The notes beneath the pieces are model-generated. The model did no database searches and was not told where the DNA came from. It saw only the letters and a program-made list of their open reading frames with translations. This document shows, in pieces, positions 49,960-57,173 of a stretch of 64,000 nt of DNA (position 1 is its first letter; each line of letters begins with the position of its first letter). Made by a program: the position numbers and the translations under genes. The DNA is from Candidatus Chloroploca asiatica. GTDB lineage: Bacteria > Chloroflexota > Chloroflexia > Chloroflexales > Chloroflexaceae. The DNA is taken from contig NZ_LYXE01000066.1 of assembly GCF_002532075.1 (NCBI RefSeq), positions 1 to 64,000 on the forward strand, read 5' to 3'.

Positions 49960-50165
49960 CAGGGTTCGTGCGCAGACTATCCTCACTATTGGGAGTTGCT
50001 GGTTGCCGCCAAGCCTGCCTATGCACGCTACAAGCGCCGCACCATGCGCCAGTTCGATAGTAGTTCGGAAATTCACAACTAGACAAGTCACGTAATTCAG
50101 CTACTATACGGAAGGATGTTTGCAGATACTAACAAGCAGAGGTAGTCTGTTCACCATAGAGGTGT

Positions 50166-50300
50166 ATGATGCTTGCGTGGCTTGATTTGATCCAGGTTGT
50201 ACTCGCGCTTGGGCTGGGTTGGCTTGGCCTGGTGTTGGTAAAGGTATCGCATCTATGGGTAAACGCGACCGTGAGCGGGGGCCGTCGATTGAGCAAGTAG
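50166..50300 (+). CDS. possible small single-pass membrane protein
   Basis: A 44-codon frame starting ATGATG with AGAGGTG just upstream. The product MMLAWLDLIQVVLALGLGW... has one strong membrane helix and a basic end (SGGRRLSK). It overlaps the start of the ferredoxin-like gene by 46 bases in another frame. Coding status rests on the ribosome site and helix only. Confidence 0.4.
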   Translation: MMLAWLDLIQVVLALGLGWLGLVLVKVSHLWVNATVSGGRRLSK

Positions 50301-50626
50301 CACGCAATGGGCAGCCTTGCATCGCGGTCTGTGGAGGCAAGCATTGTTTGCGGGCGGGGGGCGGGATGATCCAGCAGGCTGCCGAGGCAGCCGTGCAGGA
50401 AGCAGGTCTTACCCAGGCCGTCACGGTAGTGCAGACACGCTGCCAGGACTTTTGTGATGATGGCCCGGTACTGACCCTGGTGCCGGGGATGTATCCCTAC
50501 TTGCGCCTCTGTCCGGTCTCGACCCGCCAGATTGTACTTGAGCATGTGCGTGATGGGCGTCCGGTGTTAGAGAAACTCCATCGGCGGATGCGCAAACGCC
50601 TAGCGCGGAAGCTTGATCTTGATTAA
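50255..50626 (+). CDS. thioredoxin-like [2Fe-2S] ferredoxin domain protein
   Basis: 123 residues. The fold is that of NuoE-like Trx ferredoxins: IAVCGGKHCLRAGGG supplies the first two cysteines, VVQTRCQDFCDDGPVLTLVPG the other two (TRCQDFCDDGP). The C-terminal 30 residues are strongly basic (KLHRRMRKRLARK), unlike NuoE, and may bind nucleic acid or a membrane. Such small proteins often support NADH or hydrogen oxidation complexes; here the neighbours are an unknown gene and a sulfur operon. Confidence 0.78.
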   Translation: MGKRDRERGPSIEQVARNGQPCIAVCGGKHCLRAGGGMIQQAAEAAVQEAGLTQAVTVVQTRCQDFCDDGPVLTLVPGMYPYLRLCPVSTRQIVLEHVRDGRPVLEKLHRRMRKRLARKLDLD

Positions 50627-50665
50627 TGTGATCGTGCTGGAATAGCACCTTAGAGTACCCATACT

Positions 50666-51073
50666 ATGGAAACGCAGAGCATCACCCTGGCCCGTGCCAC
50701 GCCTGGACGTTTGATTACCGCTAATCTTGATGGAAGTCTGAACCTTGTCTGGGATGAGGCGACGATACGCATTGCGCTCTATGATCTTGGGCACCTGGCG
50801 ATGCTGCTCGATGAATGGTGCGCCGAAGAAGAGCCGGGTTTCCTCCGCTGTGGCTACTACCAACTGATGCAGAGCCCCGACGGCGGTATTCAACTCTGGC
50901 TCAATAAAAGCGGGCTCTGCTTGAGTCGGGATGATCTCCAGATCTTGACTGGCTTGATCCGCACCGCCGAGGCATTGCTCGAAGCACCGATCCCAACGCA
51001 ACCAACCCTGCCGTTTGGACCGGGGTATCACCGGCTCGCGGCCCCCGCCCGCAACCGTCAGTGGGCGAATTAA
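50666..51073 (+). CDS. conserved-looking protein of unknown function
   Basis: 135 residues, soluble. No family recognised. Noticeable features: a mixed alpha/beta composition, ITANLDGSLNLVWDEATIRIALYDLGHLAMLLDEWCAEEE, two cysteines, and a DDLQILTGLIRTAEALLEAP helix near the end. It follows the ferredoxin-like gene by 39 bases and so may be its partner. It ends in the nested hairpins at 51073-51167. Confidence 0.6.
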   Translation: METQSITLARATPGRLITANLDGSLNLVWDEATIRIALYDLGHLAMLLDEWCAEEEPGFLRCGYYQLMQSPDGGIQLWLNKSGLCLSRDDLQILTGLIRTAEALLEAPIPTQPTLPFGPGYHRLAAPARNRQWAN

Positions 51074-51129
51074 GGCTTGTGCTGGCGTAAACGGCCAGCA
51101 CAACTGGCCGTTTACGCCAGCACAAGCCT
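51073..51129 (+). terminator. 26-bp-arm perfect hairpin
   Basis: Arms 51073-51098 and 51104-51129 pair perfectly around CACAA, starting at the last base of the stop codon. Core ACGGCCAG/CTGGCCGT. The arm itself contains GCTGGC, echoing the core. Confidence 0.85.
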
Positions 51130-51140
51130 AGGTTTTTAGG

Positions 51141-51167
51141 AAGACGGCCAGCTGTGCTGGCCGTCTT
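51141..51167 (+). terminator. second hairpin, intrinsic terminator
   Basis: AAGACGGCCAGC (51141-51152), loop TGT, GCTGGCCGTCTT (51156-51167) followed by TTG. Only 11 bases after the previous hairpin and with the same ACGGCCAG core. Confidence 0.8.
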
Positions 51168-51182
51168 TTGTTGCGCAACCAT

Positions 51183-51260
51183 ATCTGTGCATAATCTGTG
51201 CATATCCTTACGAAACTCTTACGATTCCCTCGTGTTCGTCTTACGTTGGCAGGGTAGACT
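51183..51260 (+). promoter_or_regulatory. 11-bp direct-repeat operator array and -10 of the sulfur operon
   Basis: Two kinds of repeat occur in helical phase. ATCTGTGCATA is repeated in tandem (51183-51193, 51194-51204). CTTACGA/T recurs at 51207, 51218 and 51240 with a weak copy at 51229, all 11 apart. TAGACT (51255-51260) is a possible -10 with no -35. This is the layout used by OmpR/PhoB-type activators. Confidence 0.6.
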
Positions 51261-51313
51261 ACACCCATAAGAGATTTGTGCTGACGTGCACGAAGAATAA
51301 AAGGAGTTTTGCA

Positions 51314-52492
51314 ATGACCCTGATTGAAGGCCAGACTGGCATCGCTGAATTTACTGCCAACGAGTTGTATGCCCGCATCCTTGACAACGAGGCGATCTTT
51401 ATCCTCGATGTCCGCAACGAGGACGAGTTCAAGCGGAGCCCGATTGAGGGGCAGAGCAACCTGACCGCCGTCAATATTCCCTACTTCGAATTCCTTGAGG
51501 ACGAAGATGGGTCAGTGGCGCGGGTGCCAGCCGACCGTGAGATTATGGTCGTTTGTGCCAAAGAGGGTTCGTCGCAGTATGTGGCCGAGTTGCTGGCCGG
51601 GCATGGGTACAACGCACGCTACCTGCAGGGTGGTTTCACCAGCTGGGGCAACTTCTACGATGTGCGTGACGTGGTCAACGCCGCCTGGGGCCGGATCGTG
51701 CAGATTGCCCGCCCTGCCCGTGGCGACCTGAGCTTCGCGGTGATCAGCGACGGCAAGATGGCGCTGATTGACCCGATGCGCCACACCGAGGTCTACCTCA
51801 ACCTGGCAGCCGAGGCTGGCGCGACGATGACGCACCTACTCGACACGCACGTTCACGCCGATCACATCAGTGGCGGCCCGGCGCTGGCGACGATCACTGG
51901 CGCAACCTATTATGTCCACGCGTACGATGCCATTCACCCGATTGATATGCTGCCCGCAACGATTGCCTACACCTCACTTGAGGATGGTCAGCAATTCCAG
52001 GTTGGGCAGACGACCATCACCGTTGCCTGGTTCCCGGGCCACACGCTTGGGCAGGTCAACTACCGGGTCGATACGCCCGATGGGCGCAGCGCGCTCTTTA
52101 CCGGCGATGGCATCTTCCTGCGCTCGTTCGGTCGGCCTGACCTGGGTGGCAAGGGCGAAGCCTGGACACCAATCCTGTACCGGAGCCTGACCGAGCGTTT
52201 GCCGAAAATCGTGAATGATGATACCCTCATCCTGCCGGCGCACTTTAGCACACTTGACGAAGGCACTGCCGAAGGCATCTTCGCCGCACCATACAGCGAA
52301 GTCCGTGCCCACAACGATGCCCTGCAGCCACGCAGCGAAGAGGAATTCACGGCCTATGTGCTGAGTCACCTGCCGGTCTTCCCGCCCGAGTATGTTGAGA
52401 TCAAGCGGGTCAACATTGGTCTGGTTGAAGCATGTGACGGCAAGGCGAACGAACTGGAGCTTGGGAAGAATATTTGTGCCCTGGCAGGCTAA
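51314..52492 (+). CDS. rhodanese-persulfide dioxygenase fusion
   Basis: 392 residues. Residues 10-115 are a rhodanese (FILDVRNEDEF, active Cys C81 in VVCAKEGSSQY). Residues about 120-365 are an ETHE1-like metallo-beta-lactamase fold dioxygenase: iron/metal motif THVHADH (178-184), FPGHTLGQVNYR, FTGDGIFLRSFGRPDL, LPAH. It would oxidise glutathione or protein persulfide to sulfite, with the rhodanese supplying or recycling sulfane sulfur. The order here is rhodanese first, the opposite of many PDO-rhodanese fusions. AAAAGGAG precedes the ATG. First gene of a six-gene sulfur operon. Confidence 0.88.
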   Translation: MTLIEGQTGIAEFTANELYARILDNEAIFILDVRNEDEFKRSPIEGQSNLTAVNIPYFEFLEDEDGSVARVPADREIMVVCAKEGSSQYVAELLAGHGYNARYLQGGFTSWGNFYDVRDVVNAAWGRIVQIARPARGDLSFAVISDGKMALIDPMRHTEVYLNLAAEAGATMTHLLDTHVHADHISGGPALATITGATYYVHAYDAIHPIDMLPATIAYTSLEDGQQFQVGQTTITVAWFPGHTLGQVNYRVDTPDGRSALFTGDGIFLRSFGRPDLGGKGEAWTPILYRSLTERLPKIVNDDTLILPAHFSTLDEGTAEGIFAAPYSEVRAHNDALQPRSEEEFTAYVLSHLPVFPPEYVEIKRVNIGLVEACDGKANELELGKNICALAG

Positions 52493-52519
52493 GCCCAAGA
52501 CCTTGCAACGAGGACGGTT

Positions 52520-52550
52520 TTTTGACGCAAAGGCGCAGAGGCGCCAAGGT
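52520..52550. repeat. 31-bp dispersed repeat, single copy
   Basis: Same 31-mer family (GACGCAAAGGCGCAGAGG) as the inverted pair at 7536-7605. Lies between the persulfide dioxygenase and TusA genes. Confidence 0.6.
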
Positions 52551-52587
52551 TTAATATCTCTCGATATATCGATAAGGAGTCAATCTC

Positions 52588-52839
52588 ATGGCGAATAGTT
52601 TTGATCAGACGCTGGATGTGAAGGGGGCCAAGTGCCCGATGCCGTTGGTAAAGAGCCGCAAGGCCATTGCGGATCTGACGGTCGGCCAGGTGCTCAAGGT
52701 GGTCGCGACGGATCGTGGTTCGGTTGCCGACTTCCAGGGTTGGGCCAAGACGGCCAAGAATGTTGAACTGGTAGCCCAGGAGACAGAGCAAGAGGGCGGG
52801 CAGGATCTCTACGTTCACTACCTGAAGCGTACGTCCTAA
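52588..52839 (+). CDS. TusA-like sulfur carrier protein
   Basis: 83 residues. The C16-P-M-P motif in GAKCPMPLVKSRKAI is the sulfur-accepting cysteine of TusA/SirA proteins. LTVGQVLKVVATDRGSVADFQGWAK fits the rest of the two-layer fold. In sulfur oxidisers TusA passes sulfane sulfur between rhodanese, DsrE and the heterodisulfide-like or dioxygenase enzymes, matching its neighbours. Sits 95 bases after the dioxygenase. Confidence 0.92.
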   Translation: MANSFDQTLDVKGAKCPMPLVKSRKAIADLTVGQVLKVVATDRGSVADFQGWAKTAKNVELVAQETEQEGGQDLYVHYLKRTS

Positions 52840-52857
52840 GACGGTGATGCGACGGGA

Positions 52858-52898
52858 GCGAGGGCGGGACGCCCTCACTCCCGGGAATGCCGGAAAAC
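52858..52898. repeat. 41-bp dispersed repeat, copy 2
   Basis: Copy of the repeat at 24817-24857 with six transitions in 41 positions. It adds a hairpin (GGGAG.GAGGGCG / CGCCCTC.CTCCC) between tusA and dsrE2. Confidence 0.7.
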
Positions 52899-52952
52899 GT
52901 TGTTCACAGACTATATCAATAGCGACACATAGCTTAAGGGAGTATCAAGACA

Positions 52953-53528
52953 ATGACCATTGAGATGAGTGAGACCTTTGACACCCAAACGTTGCTTGAG
53001 CGGATCAATGCCCTGGAGAGCCGGGTGAATGAACTGGAGGCTCACCCCGCGCAGGGGATCGAGGATCGGGTGGCAATGGTGGTCTTCTCGGGTGAACTGG
53101 ACAAGGCGATTGCCGCGTTCATCATTGCGACCGGGGCGGCTTCGATGGGGCTCGAGGTGAGCATGTTCTTCACCTTCTGGGGGCTCAACGCCGTCAAGAA
53201 GCAGAAGATCTTCACCGGCAAGGATCTGCTCGAGCAGGGCTTTACCGCGATGCTGCCAGGCAAACTTGGTGAGACCGGCCTGTCGCAGATGAACTTCTTT
53301 GGTGCCGGTGCGCAGATTATCCGTGGCCTGATGCGCAAGCACGATGTCTCATCGCCCGAAGAACTCTTTGGTCTGGCGCAAGAACTCGGGGTGCGCATGG
53401 TCGTCTGTGATATGTCCCGTGAACTGCTGGGCGTGAGGGATGCCGAACTGGTTGATGGTCTGGAGACCGGTGGGGTCGCGACCTTCCTCGGCGATGCCGC
53501 CCGTGCGAAAGTGACGTTGTTTATCTAG
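52953..53528 (+). CDS. DsrE2-family sulfurtransferase
   Basis: 191 residues. N-terminal coiled-coil (TLLERINALESRVNELE), then the DsrE/DrsH fold: VAMVVFSGELDKAIAAFIIATGAASMGLEVSMFFTFWGLNAVKK. The conserved active cysteine is C152 in MVVCDMSRELLG. ISLGKLGETGLSQMNFFGAGAQIIRGLMRKHDV-like region (around 100-130) marks DsrE2, which trades sulfur with TusA. No strong membrane helix, although DsrE2 proteins can be membrane-associated. A repeat-filled gap of 333 bases separates it from the next gene. Confidence 0.88.
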   Translation: MTIEMSETFDTQTLLERINALESRVNELEAHPAQGIEDRVAMVVFSGELDKAIAAFIIATGAASMGLEVSMFFTFWGLNAVKKQKIFTGKDLLEQGFTAMLPGKLGETGLSQMNFFGAGAQIIRGLMRKHDVSSPEELFGLAQELGVRMVVCDMSRELLGVRDAELVDGLETGGVATFLGDAARAKVTLFI

Positions 53529-53550
53529 GGGAATCCCCCTCACCCCCCTG

Positions 53551-53579
53551 CCCCCCTCTCCCCCAAGGGGAGAGGGGGG
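53551..53579. repeat. C-run/G-run hairpin
   Basis: CCCCCCTCTCCCCC pairs with GGGGAGAGGGGGG (53551-53579, one bulged C), 22 bases after the dsrE2 stop. It is a widespread bacterial repeat type and may also slow transcription within the operon. Confidence 0.6.
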
Positions 53580-53585
53580 AGGTAG

Positions 53586-53771
53586 TAGGGCGATTGCATC
53601 ATACGAAATCGGAGACAACGGGGCACCCGCAAGGGGTGCCCGTACCGGGGCGGGGCACCCGCAAGGGGTGCCCGTACCGGGGCGGGGCCGCATCCGGTGT
53701 AGGGGCACCCCTTGCGGGTGCCCCTGCGGGGGCCTTGGCAGGGTGCCTACACGGAAGATGCAATCGCCCTA
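53586..53771. mobile_element. 186-bp MITE-like element inside the sulfur operon
   Basis: Perfect 15-base terminal inverted repeats, TAGGGCGATTGCATC (53586-53600) and its complement (53757-53771). Inside are two tandem 32-base units (53621-53652 and 53653-53684) and further GGGGCACCC/GGGTGCCCC palindromes. No coding capacity. It sits between dsrE2 and the rhodanese gene. A solo end is at 45927. Confidence 0.7.
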
Positions 53772-53861
53772 GGGGAGGTGGTGACGGCAAGGGTGGCTCA
53801 GGCTAGCTGGGCAAATGAAGAGCGTTTGAAGAACTTGAAAGCAAAGAAAGAAGGTCATCAT

Positions 53862-54224
53862 ATGTTGCGTAATCTTTTTCAGGGTGGTTCGCGAAGTGCG
53901 ACAGGGCCAGCTACGATTGATGTAAAAACGTTGAAGCAGCGCCTTGATCAGGGTGAAAACCTCTTGCTGGTAGATGTTCGTTCGGGTGAAGAGTACACCT
54001 ACGACGGGCGCATCGCAGGGTCGCGGTTGCTCCCACTACCGATGTTGGCCAACCGCATTGAGGAGTTGCCGCAAGACCAGCCAATTATCTGCGTCTGTCG
54101 TTCGGGCAACCGCAGTGGAGTCGCCTGTGAGCAACTGTCACGCAAAGGCTTCACGAATGTGACGAACCTGAGCGGTGGGATGATGGCGTGGGCGCGCGCT
54201 GGTTTTCCGATGGATCGCGGCTAG
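53862..54224 (+). CDS. single-domain rhodanese sulfurtransferase
   Basis: 120 residues. Rhodanese fold with LLLVDVRSGEEYTYDGRIAGS and the active loop C79-R-S-G-N-R-S, then GFTNVTNLSGGMMAWARAGFP. A six-residue loop starting with Cys and ending with an Arg/Ser suits thiosulfate or polysulfide rather than arsenate. ATG at 53862 is taken, with AAGAAGG upstream; the frame is open further left only because it reads through the inserted element. Confidence 0.92.
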   Translation: MLRNLFQGGSRSATGPATIDVKTLKQRLDQGENLLLVDVRSGEEYTYDGRIAGSRLLPLPMLANRIEELPQDQPIICVCRSGNRSGVACEQLSRKGFTNVTNLSGGMMAWARAGFPMDRG

Positions 54225-54243
54225 GATATAAGGAGCTTAGAGA

Positions 54244-54747
54244 ATGGCAACGAATGAACTTCCCTGTGGCAATTTGCAGGCACAGACCGAGGGTGCCACC
54301 TTGCGGAGCTATGCCGTGACCCCTGATGTGCTGCTGGCTTCGCAGCCACAGATCGAGGACTGGGCCAAATTGGTTGAGCAGGGCTATCGTACGGTGATCA
54401 ATTTGCGCAGCGACCCCGAGCGCGCTGCCGAACAGGCCCGCAATGCCGAGGCAGCGGGACTGCGTTATTTTCACGCACCCTGGCCGGCCTATGAGCTTGA
54501 GGCCGAGCACGTCGAAGAACTGGCTGATCTGGTAGAGAACCCCGACACTGGGCGCCTTGTTTTCCACTGTCGCAGCGCCACCCGCGTTGGCCTGATGTGG
54601 ATGCTCTATCGCCAGCAGCATCACGGCTGGACCCGCGAGCAGGCCGAGGCTGAATTGCGGGCGGCAGGGTATGACGATGACTCGATGGAGACCTTTGGCT
54701 TCTGTGCCGATGATTATATGGATCGCGTCGCCGAAGCGACCAAATAG
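54244..54747 (+). CDS. BLH/DUF442-type protein tyrosine phosphatase-like protein
   Basis: 167 residues. The phosphatase loop is HC109RSATR (C-x5-R) with VINLRSDPERAAEQARNAEAAGLRYFHAPWPAYE upstream, typical of beta-lactamase-hydrolase-like phosphatase domains (DUF442) that accompany persulfide dioxygenase and rhodanese in bigR-type sulfide operons. The loop closely resembles rhodanese, and a sulfurtransfer role is also considered for the family. Twenty bases after the rhodanese stop, AAGGAGC before ATG. Confidence 0.85.
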   Translation: MATNELPCGNLQAQTEGATLRSYAVTPDVLLASQPQIEDWAKLVEQGYRTVINLRSDPERAAEQARNAEAAGLRYFHAPWPAYELEAEHVEELADLVENPDTGRLVFHCRSATRVGLMWMLYRQQHHGWTREQAEAELRAAGYDDDSMETFGFCADDYMDRVAEATK

Positions 54748-54761
54748 GGCAGGGATTTCTC

Positions 54762-56528
54762 ATGGCATCATCACCGTCGCTTGCGGGTCGAGCGGCATCG
54801 GCGGCTCAGGCCAAAGGTCTGGGCCGTTACTTTCCCTTCACCCGCTGGCTCTTCAACTATCGTCGGGAAGATCTGCCGAGTGATCTGGTCGCCGGGATTG
54901 TGACGGCCATCATGCTCATTCCTCAGAGCATGGCCTATGCCCAACTCGCCGGATTGCCCCCGCAGATCGGATTGTACGCCTCGGTTGTGCCGTTGATCAT
55001 CTATGCGCTGCTCGGAACCTCGGGGCAACTCTCGGTGGGGCCCGTCGCGATCACCTCGCTCTTGGTCTTTAGCGGGGTCAGTACGCTCGCCGATCCGGGA
55101 AGTGCGCGCTATATCCAGTTGGTGCTCTTGCTGGCCTTGATGGTTGGTGTAGTCAAATTGCTCCTTGGGCTCTTTCGTATGGGTGTGATTCTTAACTTTA
55201 TTTCGCACCCGGTCTTAGCTGCGTTTACGACTGCTTCGGCATTAATTATTGCAGCCGGGCAACTAAAATATATTCTGGGATACCCAATTGCTGGCCCCCA
55301 TATTTATGATATTTTGTATAATGCTATTGTCGGCCTTGGCATGACGAATCCGGTCACGCTAACGATCGGAGGAGCCAGTATTGCAATGCTGCTCTTCTTC
55401 CGCAAGAAGCTGCGGCCGATCTTGCAAAAAGCGGGGTTGAATCCGCTTGCCGTGACGCTGATCGTGAGTGGTGCGCCGCTGGTGACGGTTTTGCTTGGCT
55501 CGATTGTCACCTGGGCCTTGCGGCTCGATCTAACAGCCGGGGTAGCGGTCGTCGGCAGCATTCCGGCTGGTCTCTCACCACTGAGTTGGCCTTCACCAAA
55601 TGTGGCTGATGCCCAGGCGTTGATGCCCGCGGCAGCGGCAATTATCCTGGTGAGCGTCGTTGAGTCGATCGCCGTTGCCAAAGCGCTGGCGAGCAAGCGC
55701 CGTGCGGTGATTGATCCCAACCAGGAACTGGTCGCGCTTGGTGCCGCGAATATTGCGGCTGGCCTCTTCAGCGGGTATCCGGTCACCGGTGGTTTCGCGC
55801 GCTCGGTGGTCAACTATCAGGCCGGTGCGATCACCGGACTGGCGTCGCTGGTGACGGCGGGTGGCATTGCGTTGATCCTGCTCTTTTTTACCCCGCTCTT
55901 CTACTTCTTGCCGCAGGCAGTGCTGGCGGCGACCGTCATTGTGGCCGTCTTTGGGCTGGTCGATCTGAAAGAGCCGGCGCACATTGCGCAGGCCAACCGG
56001 AGCGATGCAGCGACGTGGGGCATCACGTTTGCAGCGGTGCTTTTGCTGGGCATTGAAGCAGGGATCTTTGTTGGGGTCGGCGTCTCGCTGGCACTCTACC
56101 TCTGGCGCACCAGCCGCCCACACATCGCCGTCGTTGGACAGATCGGCGAGAGTGAAGTCTACCGCAACATCTTGCGCTACGACGTCAAAACCTGGCCGCA
56201 CGTCGTCGCCGTCCGAGTCGACGAAAGCCTCTATTTCGCGAACACGCGCTATCTCGAAGACGAACTGCTGCGCATTGTCGCGGAACGACCCGAGGTGAAA
56301 CACCTGGTCTTGATTGGTTCGGCGATCAACTTCATCGACTCGAGCGCGTTGCACACGCTTGAAGCGCTGATCCAGAGCCTGCGCGACGCTGGGGTGCAAC
56401 TACACCTCGCCGAAATCAAAGGCCCCGTCATGGACGGCCTGAAACGGGCGCACTTTGTTGACAAACTCGGCACCGAGCATATTCATCTGACCACGCATCA
56501 GGCGATGCGAACGCTAGGCTGTGCGTAA
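54762..56528 (+). CDS. SulP-family sulfate permease with STAS domain
   Basis: 588 residues. LPSDLVAGIVTAIMLIPQSMAYAQLAGLPPQIGLYASVVPLIIYALLGTSGQLSVGPVAITSLL is the classical sulfate-permease signature; then PNQELVALGAANIAAGLFSGYPVTGGFARSVVN and a STAS domain (about 455-570, VLIGSAINFIDSSALHTLEAL). At the end of a sulfur-oxidation operon it may export sulfite/sulfate or import sulfate. It differs clearly from the 34688 SulP (no Cys/His tail, different loop sequences). Ended by a 23-bp-arm hairpin. Confidence 0.9.
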   Translation: MASSPSLAGRAASAAQAKGLGRYFPFTRWLFNYRREDLPSDLVAGIVTAIMLIPQSMAYAQLAGLPPQIGLYASVVPLIIYALLGTSGQLSVGPVAITSLLVFSGVSTLADPGSARYIQLVLLLALMVGVVKLLLGLFRMGVILNFISHPVLAAFTTASALIIAAGQLKYILGYPIAGPHIYDILYNAIVGLGMTNPVTLTIGGASIAMLLFFRKKLRPILQKAGLNPLAVTLIVSGAPLVTVLLGSIVTWALRLDLTAGVAVVGSIPAGLSPLSWPSPNVADAQALMPAAAAIILVSVVESIAVAKALASKRRAVIDPNQELVALGAANIAAGLFSGYPVTGGFARSVVNYQAGAITGLASLVTAGGIALILLFFTPLFYFLPQAVLAATVIVAVFGLVDLKEPAHIAQANRSDAATWGITFAAVLLLGIEAGIFVGVGVSLALYLWRTSRPHIAVVGQIGESEVYRNILRYDVKTWPHVVAVRVDESLYFANTRYLEDELLRIVAERPEVKHLVLIGSAINFIDSSALHTLEALIQSLRDAGVQLHLAEIKGPVMDGLKRAHFVDKLGTEHIHLTTHQAMRTLGCA

Positions 56529-56534
56529 ACATAT

Positions 56535-56581
56535 TTTGCTCACCAAAAAAGCCGGCTTAGCCGGCTTTTTTGGTGAGCAAA
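56535..56581 (+). terminator. extended hairpin after sulP
   Basis: Arms 56535-56557 and 56559-56581 are perfect complements. Core AAAAAAGCCGGCT/AGCCGGCTTTTTT, and an outer stem TTTGCTCACC beyond the A/T tracts. Ends the sulfur operon. Confidence 0.85.
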
Positions 56582-56618
56582 GAAAAGGAATGTTCTTCAT
56601 CCAATAAGCCGTAGAACC

Positions 56619-56627
56619 TGGTATAAT
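56619..56627 (+). promoter_or_regulatory. extended -10 promoter with long leader
   Basis: TGGTATAAT (TGn-TATAAT, hexamer 56622-56627). Transcription from about 56634 would give a 175-base leader to the ATG at 56809. Confidence 0.6.
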
Positions 56628-56639
56628 ATCGATGCTTGT

Positions 56640-56795
56640 TTTTTAACAGCCAGTGCAACTCTGGGTTTAGGCCCCAGCGAGCCGGGCGACACCACAGATA
56701 CAGCAACCTTAACGGGTTTGTAAAAGCTCTTGGGTAATTGCTCGCGACGTAACCACGAGCGATTATCTCTTCCCTTCACACTCTTCAATCTTTCA
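56640..56795 (+). promoter_or_regulatory. structured 5' leader of unknown class
   Basis: The leader of the 56809 gene has several potential stems: CTGGG...CCCAG near 56661-56677 and TTGCTCG...CGAGCGAT near 56739-56763. I compared its conserved-looking pieces with riboswitch classes I remember (c-di-GMP-I/II, SAM, cobalamin, TPP, fluoride) and none fits. Confidence 0.35.
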
Positions 56796-56808
56796 GGAGG
56801 AACTCGAG

Positions 56809-57129
56809 ATGAACAAAACGCTAGTTTGGGGTATCGCTTGCTTGCTTATCACCCTTCCTGTATGGGGCGTAGTCCAGGCGTGGAATTCCACCGCAAGTTC
56901 AGTACATGAAGAAACCACTTCTCTTTGTGCTGAAGATGCATCGCTTGCCTATCCCTATCCCTATCCTATGCCTGGCTCCTGCACGTATCTACCTATCATC
57001 CATCAAGGGGACACCCCGGCGCTGACCCCGTCGCCAACGCTGACCCCGTCGCCAACGCTGACCCCAACGCCAACGCTGACCCCGTCGCCGACCCCAACCG
57101 CCACAACTGGGCCATATCCGCTTCCATAA
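56809..57129 (+). CDS. small secreted protein with Thr/Pro repeats
   Basis: 106 residues. Signal peptide (VWGIACLLITLPVWGVVQAW), an acidic middle with two cysteines, and SCTYLPIIHQG, which recalls the YLPxI/L motif found near the ends of many Chloroflexota exported proteins. The C-terminus is a run of TPSPTLTP units (about 72-98), where the DNA repeats in 12- to 15-base steps and so could expand or contract. AGGAGGAACT before the ATG. Function unknown; long leader upstream. Confidence 0.65.
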   Translation: MNKTLVWGIACLLITLPVWGVVQAWNSTASSVHEETTSLCAEDASLAYPYPYPMPGSCTYLPIIHQGDTPALTPSPTLTPSPTLTPTPTLTPSPTPTATTGPYPLP

Positions 57130-57173
57130 CTTCTGTTGTGGGGTACGATGATGCTTTGGGCCGACGGATGACC

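Noticed and set aside
53621-53684. Tandem 32-bp units considered as a CRISPR array
   Set aside because: The units are contiguous without spacers, only two are present, and they lie inside a MITE-like element; no cas genes are in the window.
53712-53861. Upstream extension of the rhodanese gene
   Set aside because: The frame is open but runs through the inserted repeat element; the family begins at the ATG at 53862, which has its own ribosome site.
56640-56795. Known riboswitch upstream of the 56809 gene
   Set aside because: Conserved segments of c-di-GMP-I/II, SAM-I, cobalamin, TPP and fluoride classes were looked for and not found; kept only as an unclassified leader.
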